Shown piece by piece: positions 23,801-35,800 of a stretch of 64,000 bases of DNA. The position numbers and the translations under genes are program-made. This stretch comes from Onchidella celtica. Its lineage: Eukaryota; Mollusca; Gastropoda; Systellommatophora; Onchidiidae. The notes under the pieces were generated by a model, which had not been told where the DNA came from, did no database searches, and was given only the letters and a program-made list of their open reading frames with translations. Position 1 is the stretch's first letter. Every line of letters begins with the position of its first letter. The DNA is taken from positions 34,334,461 through 34,398,460 of the forward strand of contig OZ007574.1 in the NCBI GenBank assembly GCA_963931925.1, written 5' to 3'.

Positions 23801-26800
23801 ACTGTAAAGAATGCAAAGTTTTTACTTTTGTTTAATTGTAGAGACAAATTTTCTTACAAGCATAATGAATATGAAAGCGTATCACTGTGACAATGTGATA
23901 AATTAAATGTAAACAATATAGCGTCGAAATTATAATTATGTTTTGTATTATACTATTAATAAATTTTATTTTCCAGACAAGGCATCATTGTGAGAAAAAG
24001 AGCATTTCAAAGTGTAAATTCAAATGCTTTCTGGATTTTGTTATAATTTTTCTTTGACTTTTTAAGAAGATCTTGTTACAAATGTTAGTCTCATTTTGAT
24101 AGATGAACTGTTGATTTATCTTAGCATATTAAATAGCACTGGAGCACCCAATACATTAGAATGTACAATACACAAGTATAGTTATAATGTTTCAAGAGAG
24201 GTGGCATGTCAGATTCAGTGTCTAAGTGATATGAGCATGTTCCTTTTTTGATATTTTAATGATTTTGATTGATTTTCTGTGACCAGGATGTTCGCAACAC
24301 AGTTGGCAACATTCCATTAGAATGGTACAATGACTATCCTCATATAGGATATGATGTTGAAGGAAGGAAGCTCATCAAACCTTTACAAGGAGATGCTCTA
24401 GATGAATTCTTGGAGAAAGCTGATGATCCAAATTATTGGTGAGAAATTACTGATATTATATAGCTGTCTTTCCTGCCACCAGATGCACTGCTAATGCATT
24501 TAATCAGAGCAGATGATACAGATTTTGTTTTTTGTCAGTGAGAAAGACCAAATCTAGTTCTCTATAACTTAGTTATGTGATAGTACAGTACAGTTCGAAC
24601 ATAATATACAGTCTCGATAACTGCCATACTTTTCTCTGCATGATATTTATGTGCAGTTAATACTTAGTTGCAAAGGTTTTTGGTATGGGATAACTATTTT
24701 CATTTGTCAAGGTTTACTGTGCATATTTTATGTACAGTATTGGTCATCTCAGGAAATCTGTAAGGACAGCATTAGTCTGTGACACTATGGCAGTGCCACC
24801 CTTAAGTTCGCATGTCTTGTATTTTGTATATGCAGTATAAATGAAAATCACACAGTTACTATGCTAATTTATTTCCCCAGGCGTACCGTCAAGAATAAGT
24901 TGACAGGTCAGAAGGTTCTCCTCAGTGATGAAGATGTGAAGCAGATCCTGAGAATTCAGTCTTCGGTGCATCCTGAAGGGTCTGGTGACATATATGCTGT
25001 AAGCTGATTTTCTGGTTCACGAAGTGTTTAGTTTTATTGGGAAGGCGTAATACCTGTTTATAAGCAATTGTTACATCGTATGAATTTACAGTATATTACC
25101 TTTTTCACCATTCAGTAAACATGATCGGCCTTGCAACTTTTGCAGAAGTGGCTGCAAAACTTTTCATTGAAGACATAATTCTCACATTTGAATAGTTTAG
25201 TTGCAGCTTTTACATGTCAAATTTCACTTCTCAGGAGTTAGAAATGAACTGGAGATCTGAAGACACCGTGGAATATAATTTTATGGACTTTCATTTGTGG
25301 TGAGAAAACTCACCATTTTTGTTTTCATGCAATTATAACAAACTATTCTTTTTGCTCTCTTTCAGCCATGGGAAGATATTTTTTCCCATGAAGTTTTGGA
25401 CATGCCAGTTACTGGCAGGCCTCCTGACAAGCGAAGTTTTATCCCTTCCAAGTGGGAACGTCAAAGAGTAAGAGAGATTATTCATGATAAGATACTAGAA
25501 TTCCTTGATCAAGAATTATTTGCAATACTAGAAAAAATCTGAAACTGTTGATGTAAATGACAGGAGGTTGGAGAGGATTATAAGAATTAGTTATGCCTTC
25601 CAAAAGTCCCTATAATTTGCCTGACAAAACCACTTCAATATGTAATCTCGACACGGTGGGGGGGGGGGGGGGTGTGAATTGTTCTTGTTAATCATGATTT
25701 GCTCCACATAAAAGATTTGATTATATTATATATTGTTTGATTTCAAGAGCCAGAGGACACAAAGTCTAAATTTTTAATAAATCATCCACGATAAATGAAG
25801 GTATGTGTCTGTCATAGTTAACAGGTTTCTGATTGGATTTTTATTGTCTTTTTTTTATGAAGGTGGGTCAAATGGTCCATGCTTTGAAGATGGGCTGGAT
25901 GAAACCCAGAGGAGAGATCAGGAAGATGAAATTGGCAGCAGATCCAAATGCTCCATCACTGGACTTGTGGAAAGATGACAATGAGGTGATAATGTCATCT
26001 GTGCTTTTTTGTTTTTGTCAGTGGTTTTTTTTTATAAAAATAGTATTATCAAATATGAACATACCATATTTTTTTTTTTAGTAACATTTGTTTTTGTCAC
26101 TACATTGTAATATCTATTTTCTTTTGTTATTTGGAAAAGACTGTTGACCTTCATTGTTGACACCTGAATTGTTCGTGCTTCACAGATTTAAGATATTAGA
26201 GCCATTATCACAGGAAGTGAAGAGTTCAGAAAGTAAGAATAAGACTGAAAAATTGATTACTATGATAATGAAATCTTCTTTTTATACAGCCGGAAATTAC
26301 GAAAAGGTACAGAATGCATATTCCAGCACCTAAAGAGCCTTTACCCGGACATGCAGAATCGTACAACCCACCAGAAGAATATATTTTTGATGAGGAAGAG
26401 GTAAAATGTTCATGCTTATGTGTTGAGACCAACTGATAAATAGACAGACAGTGGCAGATTGATTTACTCAGTCATACTTTGCCTTGTCATAGACCCCGAA
26501 TTCTTTATTTAAACATGGATTTTTTAACTGGGTTTTTGGTCATTTTGCATAATTTGAATAGAGATGTCGCTATTTTGTATGACTTTAAATGCCATTATTG
26601 ACTTATATAGATGGATTTCACCTCAGTTATTATAGGTTTGCACATTGTGGATCCATGTTCAATCTTGAGACACTTAAGTTGTTTTTAACTACTAATATTT
26701 GTACATTATCCCTTGAGGGAGATACTGCTCTGCTGGCTGGGTCAGTCTCTTTGGTCTGTGAGGTTTTCTGCCAGTTTTTGTTACTCAAAATTAAAAAAAA

Positions 26801-29800
26801 AATTTTTACAGTGAAATTTACAGAATTTAATCAAACCAACTCATTAACACCACACATCATTTTTATTTAAAGGAGAGAAACTGAATTATTTGGCTGATTG
26901 ATTATTGCTTTTAGGCATCTCAGACACAATAGTCATTTGCTTGTGACAGTTCCATGAAAGTTACTCTCCAATGTACTTTAAAACTTAAGTTATTGTATTG
27001 TATCATCTGTAACCCACTTGTCTTCACTGGTAAGATTTGGCAATCACTGTAACCTCACTGGGGTTAAGTGGCTCATTTGGGTTAATGTTTGACCACCCTG
27101 ATTTGCAGTGTCAGTTCTGATCATATTCTTTTGTATCTGTTCTCCACCAGCAAGCCAAATGGGAGAGTCAAGAGCCAGAGGAGAGAAGACTGAATTTCAA
27201 GCCCCAGAAATTTTCAGCTTACAGATCAGTTCCTAAATACAGCAAGTTTATCAATGAAAGATTTTCTAGGCTTTTGGATTTATATCTGGCTTCAAGGCAA
27301 AGAAAAATGAAAGTAAGCTCCTGTTATTCTTACTGACTTCATTTCTTTGCCCCATGTTTTTGACATTGTTCTTTCCCGGAAATAACTCAGTGAATTGCTA
27401 ACTTTTTCTCAGAAGAAGAAGAAAAAGAAAACACATTTCTGAATGAAAGGCTGCTGAGTGCCTACTGTTACTTCACAAAATGTAAGGAGTGATACTAAGA
27501 GTGATGAATCGGTTTGTGTTATGAAGTGAACTGTTTGTTTCACCTTTTTTTTTTGAGCTTTTTATTTTTATTTTCATGATAATGTTTAGTAAAACTGAAT
27601 TGAAATCTCCTATAGTAATGGGCCACAAATTATTTGTAGAAAATATTAAGTGTTAAATAATTCAACATGATGAATTCATGAAAAAGGCACCAGTGTAGAA
27701 GTATTCATACATTTGCAAGAATTTACACCATATTTCCATGTACATCGTGTCATTTCTCAGATGAATGTGAACCCAGAAGATCTGATACCGAAGAGACCAG
27801 ACAAGAAAGACTTGCAACCTTATCCAACACGAGAAGGCATGGTAAGACTTGTAGAAGACACTGTCAAACCCAATGTGGTGTGGCTGAACAGAAAATTTAT
27901 CACTGTTCTATGTAATTATTGCGATCTCTTCCACAATGGAAAGTCAATTGTATCATAATTTCAGATGTGTAAAAAATTGCTTTCTCTACATATTTCATAC
28001 TTTCGGTCAGGTAGGATTCGTGTAATTTGCATTTTTTTTACCTTAGCATTAGTTTCTGACGTTAATATTAATTGAATAAATTTAGTTATTCCAGTGTAAG
28101 ACAATATAATTTTTTGTTCCTGGTGAAAGTGGTGAAAAATAACAGACTGTTTTCAAGAAGGTCACCATCTTAGGTTATAGTGCAAATCATCTCAGCAAGC
28201 TGCAGTTTAGTGAATTGTGTAGGTAAAATAAATGAGGAATAGTGATATTATGAATATTGATATTATACATTATCACATTTTTTAAATTTTTTTTACAGAT
28301 TTACAAAGGACACACAGACATGGTCAGAAGTATTTCTCCAGATCCATCAGGACAGTGGCTAGCTTCAGGTTTGTGGACAGCATTTTTCATTCAAGAAATG
28401 TCCATTTCTCTGTCTTTATTGGCTTGAGTCGTAGACACTACAAACACCAGTTTTCAGAATATATCAATCCTCTGGTTTGTCCTTAGTGCTCAAGAATGTG
28501 GATTAAATTTTTCAGTATCTTTTCTTCCCATCAAATATTTCTCACTCTGCATCAAAGATGCATGTGATGATGCCAGGTGAATATTAAGAGAAATAGACAA
28601 CTAAAGTACTAGATAAATTATGGGAAAGTCATTATGTTTGTACCACTTTTTTTAAGTTTCTCATGCAGTAGTGCTGATATCACATTTTTTCTGATAATTC
28701 ACCTGTTTTTGTGCACCGTGTGAATGTTTTTTGATTTTTTTTAGTATGAAAGCTGTTCAATGGAAGTTCTGTAAATTGCAATCTCATGGTATAAAAACAG
28801 ACCACATGCAAAAAAAAATACAGCAGTGATTTAAAAAAAATGAGAAACTGGTAGCCATTTCAAGGTTTTTGGATGGCCTTAAATGCCTGAGCTTTGCACA
28901 GATATGATCCTTAGAACTTTCAGAATTATATATGTTGCCAAGTGAACTTTAAAAGCTTAATGAATATTGTCACTGAAGACATAGCTCACTTTTATTTTCT
29001 TCATTGAATTTAATTTGTAGATGTTTGTTATGGTTTTATGGCCCGTGGTCCATGTGTGGTATTTGCTTGAAATGCTAGGAATGTAAACCTCTTTTTTCCC
29101 TGAAATTTCAGGCTCAGATGACCAAACCATCAAATTATGGGAAGTTGCAACTGGTCGTTGCATGAAAACACTGAAAATGGAAAGTAAAGTCATGTATGTG
29201 GCCTGGAACCCCAACCCTTCTGTCAACCTCATAGCTGCCATTGTGTAAGTGCTGAACTCAGACTCAGACAGTCACTGACATGCATAAACACAAACTGTGA
29301 TGCATAGATGACTGACAGTCCTACCATTAGATGACCCGACACATGGACGGTAATTGTGTTGACAAACTATTAACTCAGTCCATTCGCTAATGGGAAACAA
29401 ACAAGATGTCACGTGAATGAACGAGTTTGAGCACTTCCATTTGCATTTTGATGTTTTTGGGGTTTTTGTTTTGGTTCATAAATATCAGTATGGTCAATAT
29501 GGAGACTTTCAGTTTAGGCGGATGGGTATCAGATTAATTCTTGAAGTTATTTTCGTTCCTGTTCATCAGAGGCTCCAGTGTCATTGTCCTAAACCCTGGT
29601 CTTGGAGACAAACTTTTGTGCTCTAACACAGATAAAACTCTGAACAAATACGAGGACAGTGGAGAAAGCAGCGGTGAGTCAATTATACAGAAATACAACA
29701 TTAATGAAATGAATCAGTGAACAAAAATTATTTTTCAGTTTTCAATTTACATTTAGTTTCAGAATGAATGTTTTTACGGCTCTTGCCGTTTAAGTTTAAA

Positions 29801-32800
29801 TTAATGGCCCATGTTATATTATGGAATTGATCATAAATTTTCTTTTATCTTTGAATGATTTCTTTCATCGTTCTTGACATAGTTTAGCAAACAGTAATAC
29901 CATGATATCTTTTCTTTTTTGTCATGGCTCTTTTACACTTACTACACTCAAATAACTAGTTATTAATGGTAACTTCTCAGAAATGTGATATGGCACAGTG
30001 CTGATAATGATTTTTTGTAAACTCTTCTTTTTAAAATTTATTCTTATGTCTTTCTTAGAAGGGAATAAATCCTTGGTGGACTGGTTTACTTATGAAGATT
30101 TGGCAGACCTTGACAGGGGATTGAGGCTCAAAGTCACCCACACAAAGGTAGCAATCTTAATTTTGCAGAAATCAGCCTGTCGATTCTCAGTCACCTGAGT
30201 GAATTACATATATTCAAAAGTACTGAATTACTATAAAATGATTTTTAAAATAGTATTTGCAGATACATTGCTTCAGACATTAACTTCTAACTATTCTGTG
30301 TAGATCAGCTTATGTCTGTGAGAACTCGTCACCCTGCTGATTTATCTGTGTCTCTGGAGGAGTATTAAATTTCACCGTGAATAGTGTTGAAATTCAAGAA
30401 ATATTGGATTCAAATTGAAGTTAAGTCTTTGGAATTTTGGAAATTAACGCTGTTCATTTGAAGAAACTTGATTTTTGGAAAGAAACAAAAATCTCTAACT
30501 TTAAAACTGTTGATTGCAGTTATCACTATTTAGTTAGTACTTAGCCGATACATTATTGACTTATAAGAGAAGCTGAACATTATAAATTTATATGAAGAAT
30601 TTAGTGCCCTAGAAGAAAAAAAATCATGATAATCTGAATTAAGTAAAATACCTTGTTTGATTGACATCTTTCTGTATTTGTTACTGAAGGACATGTCCCA
30701 GATAACATGGCATGCAAAAGGAGATTATTTTGCCACAGTCCAAAAAGACAGCAAAAGCCAAGCGGTTCTCATACATCAGCTTTCACGGCGTCAAACACAG
30801 GTGTGTGCTTATGTATTATTTGTTAAATTACTAATTAATGTTCCATTCTGTGGGAGACAGCATTGTACAAGTAAATAATGTTAATCATTCAAACAAAATT
30901 TCATCAAGTCATACCATATTGATTCCAAATGGTAGTATCTTTGAAGAAAGCTGCACCAGTTGTCTAGTTACTTGTATTTTTCACATGTATGACGATTATA
31001 TCCTCCTTCATCTTCACTTTTTTTCACTTCCTCCATCCTGCCTGAGCAGGACTGCTGTTCTGTACTGGTGGAAAAAATAATTAAATGTTACATTTTATGG
31101 AAATGGTTACGGCTAAAAAATGTTATTTACTGAGAAATTGCTTGTCCTTATTTTTGCAGGCCCCATTCTCAAAGCCAAAAGGATTGGTTCAACGTGTTTG
31201 TTTTCATCCTGTTCATCCATACTTCTTTGTGGCTGTAAGTTTTCTTTGAACACATTTCCAAGTACGTATGTATAGAGGTGCTTAACTACATGTTGAGCAG
31301 CAAGCACAATTTTGCTGGAGATTAAGGATCAGAATGATTTTAATTTGGAATAAATGTCAATAATGTGATTTGGGTATACAATCGAGCACGGGAAACTCGA
31401 ATTCCTCGGGGTGGCTTCATTTTGTTCGAGTTTGCCGAATTTCGAGGAATGCATGAAGCATTAATCATGAAATATTTTTGTTGTATATATTCAAGGAAAA
31501 TAATACAGCTGACATGTGCCATGGATTACCTCCCTTAACCCCCCCCCCCCCCCCCCATTCCATGGTCAGTTGAAAGACAAACTAATAATGCATGCACACT
31601 GCGGTACGCAACCTTGTGCACAAGTGCTTTTTTTTCTTTTTCTCTTTTTTGGAAGTCCCTTGGTAAGGACAGTTTCCAAGACAAGCCGAATAGGGAAAAT
31701 AAAGGGTGAACACAACTCACCATTTTTTTCTATTCGGCTTGGCTACCGTTCTAACCGCAAAGTTTCCTTTCTTTTTTTTTTTCTTTTTTCCTATTAGTAT
31801 TACCGTATATGAGTGCGGGACAAAAAAACAAAACGGTATTTCCTGCCTGAATCAGTCGTCTCAGGTATTGTAATTGCTGTCCTTTTTTGGGGGGGGGGGG
31901 GGGAAGATGAGACTAGCCACACTGTCGCCCGCCACTGGGCTATGCTACGGCTAGCCGAGTGGTTTGATTATGGTTCTGGCGTTTTTTGTTGTTTTTTTTC
32001 TTGGCTAGTGGGCTCACACTCGCATCAGGAAAACTGGTTCGACGAATCCGTGTCACAGTTGGAGGTTCACGTGAAATACCTACAAAGAAGATTGAGAAAT
32101 AAATTCGGGACTTTGATCTTTGTTCGTGGGATCCGTGATTTCGACTGATCCGTATTTTTGAGTTTCTCGTGCTCAGCTGTACTTTACATAAAGAAATTAG
32201 ATACTGCACAAAGAATGAGATGCACATATGATAAAACAAATTAACTACAGAATTATCATCTTGTGCAATTTTTTTAATAAATATGCACTGAGCATTTGAG
32301 AATAGCAATTCCTTACAAGTGGATATAATTTGGAATGAATGGTACTTCCATCTGAGAATGTTACCACTTCTCAATGCTGAGATGCCAAAAGCTTTGCTGG
32401 GCAGTATTTCATTTCTGCTTTTTTTTTTTTTTTTTCAGACACAGCAACACATAAGAATTTATAACCTTGTTAAACAAGAATTACACAAGAAATTGCAGGC
32501 AAACTGCAAATACATCTCATCAATAGACATTCACCCAGGAGGTAAGTTGCTTTATAGTTGATGTAGCTTTGTTCTTTTTTGTATGTGTGTTTCTACTAAA
32601 ACAATTGCAGGAATTTTCAAAAAATTTTGCTTACAATATACAGCACAATTTTGAAAATGCAAATTTGTTTTTATTATCCTAGATAATATAGATAATATTT
32701 CTTCCCCATTATATTAGCAATCCTAACTTAAAGAATGAAAAAAAAAAAAAGAAAAATTCCAAGAACTAAAATTTGTTCAGTTTTGTTTTGTACATAAAGT

Positions 32801-35800
32801 ATCATTTGATCATGTCCTGCGCTCAGGTCTGTATTTCTAGAGATCAAGAATTATTTGGACATTGTGATGTGAAATTGATTTTATTGAAGCTTTAACTGGT
32901 GATGAAAGATATGTAGTATGCCTTTTCCTGTAGTCACAGTTAAGTAAGTTTTATTCCCTACCTTAATTGCAGGTGACAACATTATCATTGGAAGCTACGA
33001 CAGCAGGCTGTGTTGGTTTGATCTTGACCTTTCAACCAAACCCTATCAGACTTTGAAGTAAGTAAGATTGTACATCTTATCCATGGAGGCAATCACTTCT
33101 TTTTTCTAAACATGAAAATTTGCATAATTTAAGGAAACCTCTTCAGAGTAAAGCAGTGTGAAGAAAATACTTTATTTATTGTGCTGTATATGTTCATGAA
33201 CTGTCAGGACCATTCTCTTTCACAAATTGTGGAGGCAGCATGGACATCTTTTGTAGACCTTCATTTGCTTTGTTGTAGGCAAAAGGTCGTGTCTTCTATA
33301 AGAAACTTTAATGCAGAACAACTACTAGCTAACAATTGTCCATATTTTTTCATCATGCCCATTCAGTTGGTCTACAGGGCAGGCACTCTTTACATTCAGT
33401 TTTACTACTGTGATCTGATTTCAAAATTAGTGTTAACTCACTGAAGACCAGCCCGCCAGGGCGGAACAACTCTTAAAGACCAGGGGTTTTGGGGGGTATT
33501 TCAAAAAATTCCCACAACCACATTTATTCACCAATCCATTCCATATTTTGACACATAACAGGTTTTAAATTGAACAATGCAAAAAACAAAACTTGAATAA
33601 ATTTATTCAGATAGTTTTTTTCATGAATTTTCAAAATTTGGCAAGTTTCTTTGTTTCGCAAAAATTTCTGGCCTTTGTGTATGGTACTGATGACCTAATA
33701 AAAATGTCAAAAAAATTGCATGAAAGTGTCACAAGTGTTTGAAAGTAGTGTTATTATTCACCTTAGTCAACAAGAACAAGACCTACTACTGGCTTTCAGT
33801 GCACTGGCCTTAGCCTTAGCACGATCGCTGGTACTGAGAGGGCTAGATCTAGAATCTGAGTCAGAATTTCCCTTCCCAGGCACGAATTCAGGATCTAGAT
33901 CTGAATTATAGGCTACATCTACCTCAGATTCATCACTGGTGTCTTCAAACAGCTGGAAAATGTTCGTTTTCTTGCGTTTTGAAGCCATTGTCTTGACTGG
34001 ATCTAGCGATCAGCTGTGACAGATCGCGCAACTGACGGAAGTTCTTATTTCGACCCGACATAGAGTGATAGTTTTTAAAAAATCGTTTTTAAAAAAGTTG
34101 CCAGCCGAACCCGGTGAAACTTTCAACGAAACAAGTCAAGATGTTAAACTGCCGCAGAGAACCAATCCCGTAAGCGTTGCGGGAACAGTGCAGGGGTTAG
34201 AAATTTTATTCATGTATCCTGCAGGCAACTCACATGGAATTCTCCAAATGGAAGAGACAAGAACCAAATAGACCATTTGATGATCAACGGTATGTGGAGA
34301 CGATCCCTTCTAGATGTGAAAGTGAAAAGAGGAGCTGACGTAGCCAGCGACCACCATCTAGTGGCAGCACTTATCAAAATTAAACTGAACAAGACCGGAA
34401 TCAAGACATCAAAGCAAAGACACCTTAATATTCAGAAACTGAGAGATGCAAGTGTTAGAAATGCCTTCAACATTAAAGTTAAGAACCGATTCCAGGCTCT
34501 ACGAGAGTCTGATAAGAACAACCCTAAAGAAAGAGGAATCGATTCAGAGTGGAAAAGAGTAACTACAGTGTACACAGAGAGCAGTGTAGCCTGCCTTGGA
34601 TTTAATGAGAAAGGGAAAAGCAAGGAGTGGATCCAACAAAGAACATGGGATGTGATCGAGGAGAGGAAAGTCATGAAAAAGAAACTCCTACAAGTGAAAT
34701 CGGAAAGGCTGAAAGAGAGGTACCAACATAGCTACACAGAGTTAAATAAGAAAGTGAAGAGACTAGTAAAGAAAGATAAACGAGAAGCCATGGAACAGCT
34801 AGCGGCAGATGCGGAGGAGGCAGTAGCAAGAGGAGAACAGGGTAAGCTCCACAAGATCACTAAGCGCATTTGTGGCAAGTACGGTGGAAGACCAAGTGTT
34901 CCAATCAAAGACAAGAATGGGAAACTACTGACTACAGAACGAGAACAGGATACACGCTGGACAGAGCACTTTCAGGAATTACTAAACCGGCCACCACCTG
35001 AAGATAGAATAATAATACAAGATGCTGCTGAAGACCTTGACATCAACATAGATCCACCAAAGAAAGAAGAGATAGTGGCAGCAATAAAGAGCCTAAAAAA
35101 CAGCAAAGCCCCAGGAAAAGACAACTTGACTGCAGAACTGTTCAAAGCAGATCCGGATCAGTCAGCCACCATCCTTCAGCCACTGTTCACAGCTATCTGG
35201 GAAGCAGAAGCAGTACCAAAGAGCTGGAATGAAGGCAGAATAGTGAAAATACCCAAGAAAGGAGCACTCAGCGATTGCAACAACTGGCGTGGTATCACTC
35301 TCCTTTCTATACCCAGCAAAATCCTTGCCAAGATCATTGTGCAACTTATGTCAGATGCTGTGGACAAGACACTGAGAAAGGAACAGGCCGGATTCCGAAA
35401 GGGGAAAGGATGCATTGACCAGATCTTCACACTCCGAAACATCATAGAACAGTGTTCAGAATGGCAAAGGCAGCTCTATGTGAACTTCGTTGACTTCGAA
35501 AAGGCCTTTGACAGCATCCACAGAGAGAGTATATGGCGCATTCTTCGGCACTATGGGATTCCCAGCAAGCTTGTTGAACTCATCAAAAGCTTTTACAAGA
35601 ACTTCAGTTGCAGTGTCGGAAACAGTGATGCATCCTTTGAAGTGAAAACTGGTGTACGGCAAGGATGTGTGATGTCAACAATTTTGTTTAACCTCGTAAT
35701 CGACTGGATTATGCGGAAAACTACAGAGGATGCACCAAGAGGCATCAGATGGACACTCTTCGACAACCTAGAGGATTTGGACTTTGCGGATGACCTTGCG

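Noticed and set aside
31940-32374. 144-codon minus-strand frame in BOP1 intron 16
   Set aside because: It crosses the tRNA-like segment and a poly-A/T tract, with no domain. It is a chance frame in repetitive intron sequence.
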